Positions 28,601 through 43,600 of a stretch of DNA of 64,000 bases are shown here, piece by piece; within the stretch, counting starts at the first letter, position 1, and the number at the start of each line of letters is the position of its first letter. The position numbers and the translations under genes are program-made. The stretch is from contig JACDOX010000015.1 in NCBI GenBank assembly GCA_014549065.1, positions 992,001-1,056,000 on the forward strand. Direction: 5' to 3'. The notes beneath the pieces are model-generated. The model saw only the letters and a list, made by a program, of their open reading frames with translations. It had not been told where the DNA came from and ran no database searches. The DNA comes from Cardinalis cardinalis (lineage: Eukaryota; Chordata; Aves; Passeriformes; Cardinalidae).

Positions 28601-31600
28601 TAAATACAGATGAGACAAGCAGCAGGAAGGGAAAAGAACAATTTATCTAGAGGAAATTGTTTCCACAAAAACAAGTATATCTAAAGGCCATTCAGACTAC
28701 TAAAACACTAAGGGTGGGAATCAGGTCTCCTACTTTATAATTAGTTTGTAGAAAGGACTGCTTCCTCACAGTTTATTTTGTTTTCACCACAGAAGAGGTG
28801 GTGCAAATAACTGAACTTCTTAAAATACAACTGGTAAGTTCATGAAAAGTATTACCGATAGGACCACTATAATAATGGGGCCTCGTGCCATCTAAGGTTC
28901 TTGCTACTGCTGTATTGCCTAATCAGCGCAAACTAATCTATTAATCCATGATCTGAAGCTTTCTTTACCATCCAACCAGCGTAATTTGTAGCAAAGAACT
29001 TTTGAATCTCCAAAATAGAATTGTTGTCCTAATTCTCATCCAGCCCNTTTCACTTTTTGAAAATACTGCAACCACCCCAATTTTCTTCCACAGCAACTCT
29101 TACAAAGTCAGGAGATCAAGAGAAGTTAATTGGTCCAATACTGGCTTAAGCTATTGAAGGTATTTCTAATCTGCTGAATGAAACAAAAATCTGAAGTATG
29201 GAAGACTGAGCTCTGCTATGTGACAATTAACACTACAAATGCTGAAAACTCTTGGTTATGTCAGTGAACAGATACTGCTCACCTCAAGCATCATTTTAAA
29301 ACCTGCTGCTTTGCTTTTGGGATCAAGTCAGCCATTTCCACAAGTTGCTGTGCACTGTAAGAGCACAATGGCTTGGATCAGCCATAGTTGGATATCTGTA
29401 TTTAATTCAGTACTGCATGGATGAGACCTGCCTTACATTCTGTGATCCTTTCTTCTTCAAATCAAGCAACATGGCACACTGTGATGCTTCCCCCAGACCT
29501 GCTTGCTACAGCCCTGTCACTCAGTGCAGTAGTAATCAGGAATTTCCCTAAAGTCCCTCAGACTAAGCAACATCCTACAGGAAACTCATAGTTCCACTAG
29601 ACTTCTTTTGAAGAGTCCATTTCCCCATATCNTGATCAAAACTGATCAGAATGCTCTATTTTCAGTTAGTGTTGGAAGCAATTTTCATTATTATTCTCTT
29701 ATTATACAAATGACTTACATTATTCAGAGCTTGAAGAAAATCAGAAAGAGATGTATATAACTCACAAAAGTATATGCATTGAAAATTATAGTGTAAAGCA
29801 TCAAAAGCCTTGCTGGGAAACCTAAGAACCACCCTAGGAAAATAAAATTTAAAAGAATGCATCAAATCTCCTTGCCTTAGAATGCAGGATTAAAAATACA
29901 ACTATTTTGGTTTATGTTTAACCTACTTGGAGTAAACTTAGTAAGTTTTAAGAGAACCTTTTTAAATAATTGAAGAGTTTGCTGAGAGTAACTTCAGCTA
30001 ACAGTATTTTTTACACGACAATCAATTATTAAAAATGTTAGGAAATAATTAATATACTGGCAACCCCATAAATATGAGTACAAGCAACAAACAAACCACA
30101 CAAAGTATCAAACAACAGTCTGATCTCCCAGAAAACCACAGCAATTTATACAATAGCTTAACTAGAATAATAAACTTGATATATAATAAATTCTGATATA
30201 TAGCCTGTTACTTACAAGAGCATAAAAGAAATGTGGCAAATACCAGTTCTGTGGAGTTATATAATACTGCATTTTACTTTTAAGTGCTTATTTGTTATAT
30301 TCCACAACTTCAAATCCTCCAATGCTAGAAGAATTCAAAAGAAGTTCTGGCTTTAAAACCAAGCACTATATTAAAAAAGCAAAGAAAACCCCCTTAAAAA
30401 AACCAACCCCCACAAAAACTATCAAACAAACAACACCCCCAAAAAANCCCCTCACCAAGTCTAATCTCATGACTTGTAAAATCCTAGACTAACTAGTTTG
30501 ACAATAATTCTGCACTAAAAAAAAACACATAAAGGATGATGCAGAATGTAATGCTAAAGATACTGAATTCTGAAAATAAACTCTTTTTTAACAGACAATG
30601 TAGACTTCAGATTATCTNAATTTAAGGGAAAAAATAAATATGGTGATGTAGAGCTTACATTCACCCGCACACTTCNTACAGTTTGATGTCATCTCTGTAA
30701 CAAACTGTGATAGTGTCAACTGCTTGTGCAAATTAAGGAGGTTAACTTTGAGATCCCACAGAATAATTGAAGTGAGAAAGCAGTACACANATTGCACAAA
30801 ATTTAGGGGAACAAATATTATTCAAAATTGATTATTTGCAAGAATATAAATCTATTGACCCTTCCAGATAAAGTGTTAGCAAGTCAGTCAGTCCTTGCAC
30901 TCAACAATTACATACATAGGAAAACTTCTGATGATTGACAGGAACCATAAGAAATGAGGAAGTAGGAGGGAAGCCAAACCTTGGCACGGTCAGTTTTCTC
31001 TGTGTCAGTANAGGCTGTGAGCAAGTGCCCTTCTAAAATCCTTGTAATTACTCATAAATGAATAGTTTAGAAGAAAAAAGGTAGAATTAGAAGAAAATCC
31101 TGAAGTTCCCAGTATTTATCTCATTCACAACCCATATTTTGACAATAGTTTACTGTCTGCAAGTTGATAGCTTCTTTTAGAAGAAGAAGGTAGGGCTGAC
31201 TGCCTTAAAATTCTTCACTTGAGAATTTCAATTGAATCCAACAGAACTCTAATTTACAAGTAATATACCCCCTAATGAAAANATCCTTATAAAACACAGT
31301 AGGAAACTTCATGAAGAAACTGTTCAGCAGCANGGCTTAATAGCTGTCAGGCCAAATTTCTTTTTAAAAATTAAATATATAGATATTGGAACAAATGTGC
31401 CTTTGCAATCTATATGTGGAAACACATCATAAAAATAACAAACCAAGAGGCAAATAAGAATGTCAGCAAACAGGTAGTTGAATCAAAGTCCCCAGTGAAG
31501 CAATTACGCTCAAAGTAATTAACACAACCCTTCCCAAGAGATGTGATGCAGGTGCTTCTCTGTGTAATGATGTAATAAATGTTATTGAAATATTTCTGGC

Positions 31601-34600
31601 TCACATGTGATGAAAACTGGCTACAGTGCAAGCCATAACTGAAAGGCTGGAGAACATGCCCTTAGAAANATCAGAAAGGACGTTGGGAGGAGGTCTTCTG
31701 ACAAAAACTACCATCAGGAGAATGGAGGAACCAGGACTGCAGACGGATTAGCAAATTATGATATAAAAACCAATGGCTGGAAAGAAACCAAGCAGGGATA
31801 AATTGAAATNAAAAACAAAAATGCAGTCTTAATGAAGAGTGCAACTCCAGCACTGAAACAAGATACCACATGCTACAATGGTTTCTCCAGGTTTTGATGT
31901 GCTCTTACCAAGACTGCAGTTCTCTGGAAGGGATGCTTTAGCTAAACCTATATTAATATAAAAAGTAAAGCAAATGTAGGAANTTCTAATTTATAGACAG
32001 TCAGGGGGTTTAAGATTTGATCCTCCTGGCCTCAAACTATTAATTCAAGCATCCAGTTTTGACAGCTGTCCCTTTAANACTTGCTGTAAAAAAGCTTACA
32101 GCTAGTTTCACATTACTCCACTCCCAAATACCTGCCTCATCAGCAAAACACAAAATGACACAATTGTAAAAATTTAACCTACAGGGAAAATGACAACATG
32201 AAACTAGACAGACTATGAAAGATTTATAAAGGATGTATTTATGCATTCAGTGATCCTAGATGCAACCATGATAATCAAAGTACAGAAAGAAACTTATAGA
32301 GGTGTCTTCTGCAATTGCAAAATGAGCTGCTGCACAGTCTACTCCATCTTGAGTATTCAAGGAAAGTTCCATTATCAGGAAATACATAAATATAAAGAGT
32401 TCATTATAAAACATGAAAAATCATAATTTGTAAGTACCTCGAAATCACTAAATGTCCAACACTGGCAACAGGAGGTCAAGCAAACAAATCTAGTGTTTTN
32501 AAATCTCTAGGAAAGCATTTAGCTTAAAAAAATAAGTGTCCTGAATTGTTTCTCAATCAGTCACCAAACCTTCTCCAACACTGGCTGCACAGATCCCAAG
32601 TACTGGGAAGCTCATATACACATAGAAACATGGATGAAATAAAAATAGGCTGCTCAGACTGCTATTTGAAGCATGACTCTCAAAAAAGCATAAGAAGCAA
32701 CAAAACCAGCCCTCAAGCCCCAAAATAACACAATTTTGTGAAAATCATGAATAGGTATNTTTGGTATCCATTGGATGGCCTTCCTTGCACCCTATTATTC
32801 CCCATATATTTGTTCCCAGAGTANTCAGACCTGTGATTTTTGGTGCAATGTATGTATACTGTATTCCATATTATGAACTCAATGTCCTTAAGAAAATGTA
32901 GTTCTCTAAACTATAATGAAGATAGTTTCTGACTAAAGCCAGAACAAATTAGTTATACTTGAAAACTTTTTATTTGCCTGCCTTGAATTCCCTGCAGCAT
33001 CCAGCTCATGACCCAAACTGGGACTCTTTCAATCAAGTTTCAAAAATCTACAGCCTAGCAAACATAATTCAGGGGTAAGACCCCGAGGCCAATGACCANT
33101 TTGTTATATAAAGTAATATCTACCTATCAACAATGTCTTTTTTAATGGANCATTCAGTAAAAGCATATAACAACAACCAAAGGGGAAGAGGGATCGGGGA
33201 GCGAGATAGAATAGCCTAGGATAAAAAGAAAAAACACAAGCAAATGATACTGTGCTTCATGACTTACAGAAAAATCATTCCTGAGAACAAATTCATTTAA
33301 CTCCCAATATAAACAGGATCAAAATTGAATCAATTTGAAAATTCATGTTGTCAAATATTGACAAGAATGCATACACAANCCTGAAAGGCATGATTCTGGC
33401 AAGCACAGAACATCACTACTTCTTGTCCAATATTATATTATCATCTTTTCCTCAAATAATTCCCAGTGCTGTATTTATCAAGGGAAAAAACCCACAAAAG
33501 CACAAGTTTTTACAGCACCACACACTGCAGTGCAACTACAACTGACCTTGGGAAAGCAGAACAGGGTAGTCTGTTTCCTTCAGTTGATAAATATCTTCCT
33601 ATCCCACAAAACATTTTGTGTATATGTATAATCCAACACTGCCTGTACCAACCAGTTCTTTTTTATGCCCACCTGGACACTTCCAATAAGGAAACAAGTT
33701 TTTTACTCACTGAACTGAGAGGAATGTTAAAAGGCCCTATGATTCTGGGAAATCTAATGCAGCTCAAAAGAGCCCTTGAGGGTCAGGAAGCAAAGATTTA
33801 ATAGTTTTCAGAGGAATGACACATTGGCCTGATGCTTCTGTGAAATATTCTTGGAAGAAAAAAAATTTCCATCACACTTCAAGAAATGTAAATGTTTAAA
33901 CTGTGAACTAAGTCTTCAGTTGTCTTCAAACCTGTTACCATATGCCTTTCCTTTTTGAGTGTACTTAACATTAAAATAACATGCTTGCACTCCTCAAATA
34001 ACCCATCTGCTGTTCCCTACTTCTGCTACTTTAAAAGCTTGTCAGCTGCTATCCATTGCAGTTTGAATTTTTAGCATAAAATTAGCAATTTACTATTTAT
34101 TTTGCCTAATTACACTAATGGTAGGCATTGTATTTGTATTTAAGTGCCCCAGCATTTGAAATATTAGGGGACCCCAAACAGTTAAGATTAAGGAAACAAT
34201 ATCCCAAGTACACTAGGAAACCTGACTCCATCTCTCTTGACTGAGATTAATTATGTTTTAAATTATATAAANATATATGTATTAATTATGAATTAAAAAC
34301 AGACAGAAGTGTTGTTTCAAGACTTCACATCATTCAATACACCACTAAGATATAAATTCCTTGTAACAAGCAGATAAAAGAAAGAGGGACTATTGTAAAT
34401 AAGGCTGCTCAGGTAACTGCACATGCAGGATATATATTGTATATATCACAAGCCCAATATGAACCAGTGCAATGCAACCACCACTGTCTTGCATCACCCT
34501 GAACACACCCTCAGACTGGAATGCACACCTCTGGGACAGCTTACACATTCAGAGTGGGAAACCATTGGATTAACAGAAACAAAACTCAAGGAAAACCCAA

Positions 34601-37600
34601 GCAACTGAGACCTGAAGCCCCACNCATAGCTAAGTACGTTAGCAATTGAGGATATATTGTGGCTCCTTCCTGCCCAGTCTCACATTCAGGGCAGCACATC
34701 CTTGCTTCTGTTTCAGGAGGAGAAAGGGATCATCTCACTCAGCTTCCCACATAGTTTGATGGTTAGGACTCTGAGCTGCATCATTTGTAGGTTAAAATCC
34801 TGCCAAGCTGGAGAACTGAATTTCCTATTTCTACTACTGGGACAAGNTCTCTAATGAAAGGAGAAAACCCTTTTCAATGAATTCAAACAAAGTAGCACCT
34901 GATTGGGACTACCTATTCAGGTTTATTAGTACTGGCACCTTATTCTCACCCATCTCAGTATTGATACTGAGTACAGTATTCATACTTTTCAGTATCTTAA
35001 CCTGTTCAATAATCTTTTGTTTAGAGATCTTTTTGTCCCTAGATTAAAGCACGCTCAGATTGCAGGAGGCTTCAAAGATTAGCCAGCATTTAAAAGGAGA
35101 TTGACTGTATTCNCACAATCTGATTTCTATATAAATAGAGGGCTACAACCTAGCAATTTAACACTACAAGAAGTTTATAAAAGAGTGCTATAAATATTCA
35201 GCAAAAAACTTTCTTTTTAGTATCTCTGAAAAAAANTTACTACATATCTATTTCACTTTTACAGGTTTCTTGGATTTTTGCCAATAGTTTTCCCAATACC
35301 TATTCATATCTCAGAGCAAACTGCACATTTATGCTGCCAATATAATGAATATAGGAGGAACAAGCAAATCTCTATTCAAAGAAAAAGCTATACCTTGCTG
35401 CTAACAGCCCAGTGTATTTGCTCATTCCTTCCATTCCTTTAGAAAACGATTGGACAGAATTCTTTGGCTCTGACNAATTTCTTTCTACTTAATGACCTAA
35501 GATGCCCAGGGCAAAATCATGATCTGATTGGCCAACTCTGTAGCTTTAAAGTGCAGAAAGGGTAANATTAATTGCAGATCCTAAAGTATGCTTGCTCTAT
35601 GCTTCAAATATTGAACTTGAACTACAGGACTGCACCAGGTTTTCAAATGTCAAAAACTGACAGACAACACATTTACTAATTGATTACAACAGAAGNGTGC
35701 TGGAAAGGAGCCACTTCTCTGCATTATTCATGGTGTATCCTATGAGTTCCTTGCAACCTCTGGCATTTTACAAAGATGCAGTATTAAGCTTGTGAAAATG
35801 TAGATTCTTTTTAAAGCAATGCAAAACAAAAAGAACACACAGCTGTGAAGAGAGCAAGAACAGCACTCAGTGCAGCAATGCAATGACAGCATACANAGGT
35901 ATGTAGATAGGAATAATGCACAAGAAATGAGAGAATAAGGAATAACATAAATCACAAGCACTATGCTTTCATATTTTCAAGTATAGTGATTTATTACTCT
36001 GCAAAGCCATCACAGTGTCAATTTGCATAAAGCTGTGGTAAAGTATCCTGACAGAAATACAGAGAAAACCAAGAGAACTCTTGTAGTATTTAGCTTACTG
36101 GATTGCAGACATAACTGAAAGATAAAGCATAAAGACACCTGAAGTGTTTACAAAACCCAATAAAGCACCACAAGATAATAATGAAATGTTTCACTGTATC
36201 TAAAAATCAGCAAGCTGNAGAGGAACACAAGAGGATCCATTCCCAATCTACAAGGAAATACCACGAGATTATATTGTTTATAGAAGTTGCAAAATAAGAA
36301 CATGGATTCAGCAATACTCTAAGCAGTTGTGTTCTGTATTCTATATAAACACACATACACATTGTCAACCATTTCAAGAGCATTACATATAGTTTTCAAA
36401 AGCTGATAAATCCTTGCAAAAATAACCCAGTTATACGACAGAATCAATCCAAATTTATATTATTGACCAGATGTGCCTGTCTGGCTGTCAGTATCAATTG
36501 GAGAGAGCAGACAAGAAATCTCAATCATATTTCCCACTTCTCTGTGAAATTGACGGCACTAAAAACAAGACTCTGNAAGACTTTCTAGAGATACATTTAA
36601 CTGTTTCACCTTGGATTCTTTAGCATTTGTTACTACATCTGATGGTGATTACTAGTGCCAAGAAATTCCCAGATCTGTACCAGCACACTGTAATGCAGTA
36701 CACTGTATCACCACAGAGTTCATATTATACAACAGGACCAANAATTTAGAACCACTACTATTACCTGCATTTTATATTTATATATACANATATATNTTTT
36801 TATATATAGATATATATTTNTATACGCACATACCTTAATACAAAGATCANTACTGTAATGAACAACTCTGACAACCAGAGTTGCAGTATNNACTACTCTG
36901 GAAAAGCCTTGAACCACATTTGAAAAAGCCATAAATACCTTCTGAATGCTCACAAGAGTATTTTTAAACATTTTANAGAATGGACCCTTGTTCTCCCAAT
37001 NGAGATTAATATAATAGGGAGTTCTTTTATAACCATGGGGAATTCTGAAAGTACAGCCTCAGAAATACTTCTGGACTATTACTACTCTAGACACATAGCA
37101 GTTACAGCTACATTATTTACATTGCCACTAAGTGGCAGAAGGTGAAATGAGAACAGACAGAAGATGACAGTCAAAGTGCTTTGAACATATTTGTCTTTAA
37201 CAATAATAGNGTATAAAATTAGGAAGTTGAAACTTCAGTTACCTCTCAAACCTTGACTTACTGACAAGTCCCTCGGTCCTGAGGAAAGCACAAACAGATT
37301 TGAAGAGAAGCTACTGCGTAGTTCTGAAATTGTGAAACATGTATAGAAGTCCCTGATAAGAACTGAAACAAGTCATAGGTGTGTAGATAAACTAGGAAGT
37401 GGGATACAACAAAAGGCAACAAAAGTCTTTGCACAGAACTGGCTGCAATCCATAGAACTTCTAACAAGAGGTGATATCAACAAAGGTCCTGGTCAGATTA
37501 GTGAGGGAAAAGGCAACAGTACCTTATAGAGACACTCAAATAGAGACATGAAATGTCAAGAACCAGGAAGGGAAACAACCATAGTGTCTATTTTCAAATC

Positions 37601-40600
37601 AATAATACTTAAAGAAATCATGTTTTCCTGGTAGGCTGATAAAATAACAATTTATGATATAGGCTGGTCATTTAGAACTTAAGAATGAGGTAATTTCAAA
37701 AAATTGTCCAAATAAGCATGTGGGATATGTGTAATATTATGGATTACAACCTGAGTGACACTTGGTAATGCACCAAAGGAGAAGACTGAAAGTTAATGAG
37801 TTAATGGAAGCTGTCCCTGAGATATTTTCCTATAAAAAATTTTATTANATTTTCATAAGAAAATAATTTTTTAAAAAACCAACCAACCAAAAAAAAACCA
37901 CAACAAAAAAACNCCTTACAAAAGAACAAAATCCAAATGTATGTTAAGATGTACTTAACCTGAAAAATAAACAGAAAGAATGATTTCTTTCTTAAGCAAG
38001 AGAACATTTAGCAAATATGCTTCTTCCCTGTTCACTTTTGTAGTTGTTCATCAGCCAACTTCTAATGACTGTTATTATCTAAGCAAATGAGATTCTCTGT
38101 TTTATGATGTATTTTACAAAACAGATTCCATACAACATCCATAGAGTTATTTGTAAGATGGGATAAATGTAGCCTCGCTAACAGTAAAGTCCTGTTTATA
38201 CTTCTTGCAATATTGCATAAAAATAGAAGNCACAAACATAGTACAAAGCATGCAACAGGGGGAATTTATTTACACAGATGGTGTAGAAAAAACAAATATT
38301 TACTATCCAGTTCTAACCTTCCTTCCAAAACAAATCCTTTATCACTGTTTAACAAGCCTTTAATAAGCAGACTTGCAATAAATGGGCAGGAAAGAAGACT
38401 GCTGGAAAAAAAAATTGACCNATCTTCAAATCCATCCCCTCTTGAAATGAATGAGATGAGAATCTAGGAAAAATNAATACAAGAGAAAGCATAGAAAGGA
38501 AACATGACATTCACTCACATAAAATTTTCTGGATATTCACTCAAGGCCATATCAATGATATTCAAAGCATCATGATAATGTTTCTGGGCTGATAGCAAGA
38601 GTGCAAGGAGATGAAGAGAGTTGGCATCATCTCCTTGTAGCTGCAGAGCCTGACGAACATAACCCAAAGCTTCTGGTATCTGATTTAAAAAAAAGAAAAA
38701 AAAAAGGCAGAAAAATAAAGCATCACTGTTANAAGTATTGCCTTTTACTTGACTGACATTAACAAAAATTTCAAAATGCTCACTCAGGTAACATGTAGAA
38801 TTCTATTCACTCCTGTAAGACACTACTCAGAAGTTTAAAATGGACCTGATGCTCTACAGTAACACTGAAAATTAAATAATACGTTAACCCTGGAAAGTAA
38901 AATGAATGTTTTTATAAAATGGTTACCTTCAGCCCTTTAAAATATTCTCTTTCCAGTCCTAGCGGTATTTCTATATGATTTTGAAAATATTTTAATTGCA
39001 ATGCTTAACTGAAATGTACAGCAACAGCAACTTTTCTTTATGTAGAATTTCACTGTCTCCTCAGCTGCCTGTGTTTTTGTTCAAAGTAAGTACAGTAAGT
39101 GTTAAAATCAAGAAATTTAATTAAGCAACACAAGTATTTTGGAATTCAGAATGTATCTGAGCAGTCATAGCCTGCTCCTCAAAAACATTTTGTGCTAGTA
39201 AAGTGACAGTCCATTCTACTCATAAGTGACAGAGNCCAAGTTCTGCACTATTCATTAGCAATGAAAAGTAGTCACTAGAGAATGTAAACAACTGTGCTCA
39301 GGGCTACTTTGTGAAATAAACACAACANAGGATGCGACTTACCACGATATAGAGAAAGCAGCTCCACATTATCCAGATTCATCAGATGTATGGTAGAATG
39401 CCTTAAACATAACAGCTGTACAAGCTGGACTAAGCTCTGATCTCTTTTACACTGATAAAATATTTTCCAGTTTTCTTAAATACTTCTTTGTAATTTTGTC
39501 CACAATAACCAAGTCACACACAGGTATTCAGGATGGGCACAGATATTAGCAGGTACTCAAGATTTAAGCACTGTAAAGGTCATTAAAGACTGGATTCAAG
39601 AGCTCCTCTCTCTAGGATCTGAACAGAGATTACACATAATAGGTAAAAACACCTTAAAAACTGACTTTTTTTTGCTCTGTCTAGCAACATAAATGGTGAA
39701 GTAAGTGGAATTAGTTCTGTCTTATTTCTGATCCTAGAGCTGGAAATGATGGCAGAATTCTGGAAAACTGCAGAATTCTGGAAAACTGAAGGGGTTTGGA
39801 GAGAGTATTTCAGGGTTTTTCTCCATATATGTGAATATGTGCACAAGGAAAACCANATTTTTATTGAGGAAATATTCATCTCTATTCATCAACAGATACA
39901 AATTCTAATCTTTGTATGGCAGCATGATGCTGCACTTTTAAAGCATAACTAACCTGTCTGGAAATGGCAAGCTGCAATGCCAAGTAAAATGCTGCCAAAT
40001 GATCCATTGGAGACAAACTATGAGCCCTTAAAAACAAAGAAACAAAACAAAAATTAATTTTCCCCCTGTTCAGAGAGGTTACACACGTCCATAAATGCAT
40101 ATATATTCATTTACTCATATTCAGATCTCTTCACTACATGTATACTCATATTTTGATAAAAGTGGTGCTCATTTCAGCAACTTTTCTTATGCTTCTCAAT
40201 CATCCTTGATTTAAAGGAAGCACTTTGGGACCTGAAAAGTCATTTTCAATAGAAAATAATTATGTCATTTCTGCTTAAATCTTAAAATAAATCTTTAATA
40301 CAAAATGATTCTTCAAATAGATTATACTCCTAAGCAAACACTAGATGTCATTACTTAGAATATTTATAAGAAAAATTCATTAAANAAAATTTTCTTACAG
40401 GGAAAAAAATCCAAACATGAATTCCCCAGAACATCATGCCTTTAAAGAGACTAATAATATCAACTTTTTTACACCTTATAAAAAATTATGTTTGTTATCT
40501 TCTTTTCAATATTTTGGTCAAACGCACACTCTGAGTCTCAGTCATTTTACTATCCCATGGAAATTGTTCTTGTAATACAGCCTACTATTTCTCCCTGTAA

Positions 40601-43600
40601 TACAATCTTTCTGCTGCAACGTGAGAGCTTTTTAGCAGGGGGATGCTTGAGCAGAAGGACAAAAAAAAATAATGGCTGTACCCCAAATGATGTGTAGCAA
40701 GTACTGGGCAGGAAGCCTGGGACTATTTTTTTATTTACATTTGTTGCATTCTTTTAACGGAGTCTCATTTAGAACTCTAATGTGCAATAATCATCTTTGG
40801 AACATCTAGTGAGTCACTTCCNTTGGGAGGAAGCATCAAAACTGACCTTTAAACCACTAAAACCGCAGAGAACCTTCTGCTTCTGACCTGTGCATTTCTG
40901 CCTTCTCAAGNCCAAACAGATGTACAGGTCCATTAGCTTAGTAACTACACCCAAGATGTGTCAAAAAAGTTTAAAGTTAATAAGGGACAGCTCTATATTT
41001 TGTTAACTTCACCTGTAAATTGGAGACTAGATGCACAGGTAAAGCCTAACAGGGTCCAGGACCAGTCCTTTTTTTAAATTTCAATTCACAAATTAAGCAA
41101 TACCAAACAAGAATGAGAGATTTTTACTTAGAGAGTACTTCTTCAGTAATCCAAACTTCAGATAGTGAAAGAATTATTACTATTACTATCTATCTACCAT
41201 TTGGTAAGTTCTGTGAAACTCCAATTCACACCAGCCACAGAAAAAGCACTGAAAGTCTTCCAAAATTTAACAAAAAAAAAAGTTAGTGAAATAAACACCC
41301 CTCAGTACTGCGTGAAGACAGCAACAAACACCTTCTTGAATGGCCACCAATGCAAATTGGTGAGCCTTGAAATCTGACTCAGGCAAGGGTCCAAAATGCA
41401 NCTGTATTTCTTCAGGACCCCTATTTCTTCAGGAATTGGCCCTCTAGGTAGGTGATTTTAAAAATCCACAAAAAAATTTATTGGGAAAAAAAGGCACATC
41501 AAAATACCGAGTCCAGTACAGGCTGCTTGCNTTATGAGCTGGTAGAAGACAGAGAATTTAACTTCCATCTTCTGGAAAACTTTTTATTTTTCAGATATGG
41601 TAAGAGAAAGTAGGCATGACTGGTGTGCTGGGTGAAAGACGTAACATGCAACCAAGCAACANCATTTGAACAGAGATTGAGAAAGAGTAATTTTCCAGTG
41701 ACAAAAGAAGCTGAATATTGGCCTGACTGGCAATGTGCTTTTACTGGCCAGAAAGCCAACCATGTGTTGGGCTGCATCAAAACAAGTCTGACCACAGGGC
41801 AAGGGAGGTGATTCTCCCCTTCTACTCCACACTCATGAGACCCCATCTAGAGTGCTGTGTCCGGGTGTGGGGTCCCCAGCATAGGGACGATGTGGACCTG
41901 TCAGAGTAAGTCTAGAGGAGCACCACCAAAATGATCAGAGGGCTAAAGTACCTCTCCTTTAGAGACAAGNTGAGAGAGTTGGGATTGTTCAGNCTGGAGA
42001 ACAGAAGGCTCAGGAAGATGTTACAGCACCTTCCAGTACCTAAAGGGGTCCTACAGGAGAGCTGGAGAGGAGGTTTTTACAAAGGTAGGTATGGATATGA
42101 AGAGGGGTGGTGTCTTCAAACTGGAAGAGAGTAGGTTTAGATTAGCTAAACCCAGGAAGAAATTCTTCACTATCAGGATGGTGAGGCACCCGAACACATC
42201 CAGAGAAGTTGNTGATGCCCCATCCCTGGCAGTGCTCAAGGCCAGGCTGAAGATGGCTTTGAGCCATCCAAAAAATTGATTCTCAGAATTTTGAAAATCA
42301 CTATTCTGAACTGGAGAATAGGGTCAGCAAACACTGAACTGGAATGGGTTAGCTTCCCACTATAGTCCCAAGGGAAGCCTTGCTGTTTCAAAGAACCCTC
42401 AAAAGAAAGCAATTCATTGTTAGNGTCTCAAAAGTAGTGAATGCACAGAATTGGTGAAAAAGAGTTAGCATACTATTTTTAAAATAGCAATGATTGAGTC
42501 AGTAGTGGTAAGAGGGACAAGTGAGGAACTGAGGTATAAACCAAGAGGTAGAAAGTTCAGTTTCANCATGGAGAAAATACTGAAGTAGTAAAAAACCTAT
42601 TAAAAGCACTAAGGAACAGAACAGCAAAGATATGTTAAAACATACTTACATACAGAGGAATTGCTAAGACAAGACAGAAAAAAGAAGGACCAACACATAC
42701 CAGCCTCACTCTGAAGTTACCTGCAAAACACTTTTTCAACCCTATCCCCTCAGATATAAAATCACCCCCAAAAAGCCTGGGCTTCATTTTCACATTAATG
42801 CACAAATCTGTTTCCCTACATTTAGGCTTNTCTCATCAAAGAAGGGTTTTCAAGGGTATATAAACATTAAAGACTTATTTAGATGTGGCAGCACGTTTGC
42901 CAGCTTTGTCACCAACATTTNTTTCTTCTATAATTGGGGTAGAAATGTCCTCATTCACCTGTTTATTGTNATTTCATTTGCAGAGTCCATGAGANTGAAC
43001 TACTGTCATCCCCAATGGCACTGCTTCCAGGTAATGCACTTGGAAGATGACATTTGCACTGCCACTGTCTACACTGTTACACTTCCAGATAGAATTTTCA
43101 TTTTCCCCTAGCTTACTACCTCAAAACCTGCACTTCACCCTCAGCCCCAGCAACACAGCCTCCATTATTACTCTGCTTCTACAGAGATAATTGCAAAGGC
43201 CTTCTACACAATCTGATCCGTGGACAGCTCTTAGAAACATTATCTCATTGAACCATAGCTTGAAATCTTACACTGTGTGGTTTTTTCTACTAGATAATGA
43301 TATTTGAGCAAATATTTTATACTAGAGAGCAACACAAATGTCTTTAAATAAAGGGAAATCCCTAGAAATAAATTTAGGTAATGCTGGCAGAAAATGATGG
43401 AAATAAATGCTAAAAAGATACATTCTGTTCTCAACATGGGAGACTCCCAGAGGTGAAGTTGTCATTATACCATCTTTTACAAGTGTCTCTTTTTAGAACA
43501 TAATAAAAGCTTTGCACTACATATACCAGAACAAAATGGAAAGATCAACACCCACTTACCTCTGAAATGCAAGAAGAGCCTTTCTCTGCAAGACCTCTTG

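Larger units (their letters stand above)
24423..38518 (-). other. TTC7B: Largest TTC7B intron in the window, between exons J and K
   Basis: A 14.1-kb intron. It contains an old CR1-like LINE (about 28240-28860), small tandem duplications (27868-27893, 28183-28220), a tRNA-like sequence (34736-34805), A/C-rich tracts (30379-30455, 37868-37915) and an AT microsatellite (36768-36830). The open frames within it, the longest being 169 codons at 28042-28551, show no protein family. That longest frame overlaps the CR1-like region. Confidence 0.8.

Noticed and set aside
33466..33801. Plus-strand open frame of 111 codons
   Set aside because: Low-complexity, no family resemblance, antisense to a TTC7B intron, no splice partners. 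Chance frame.
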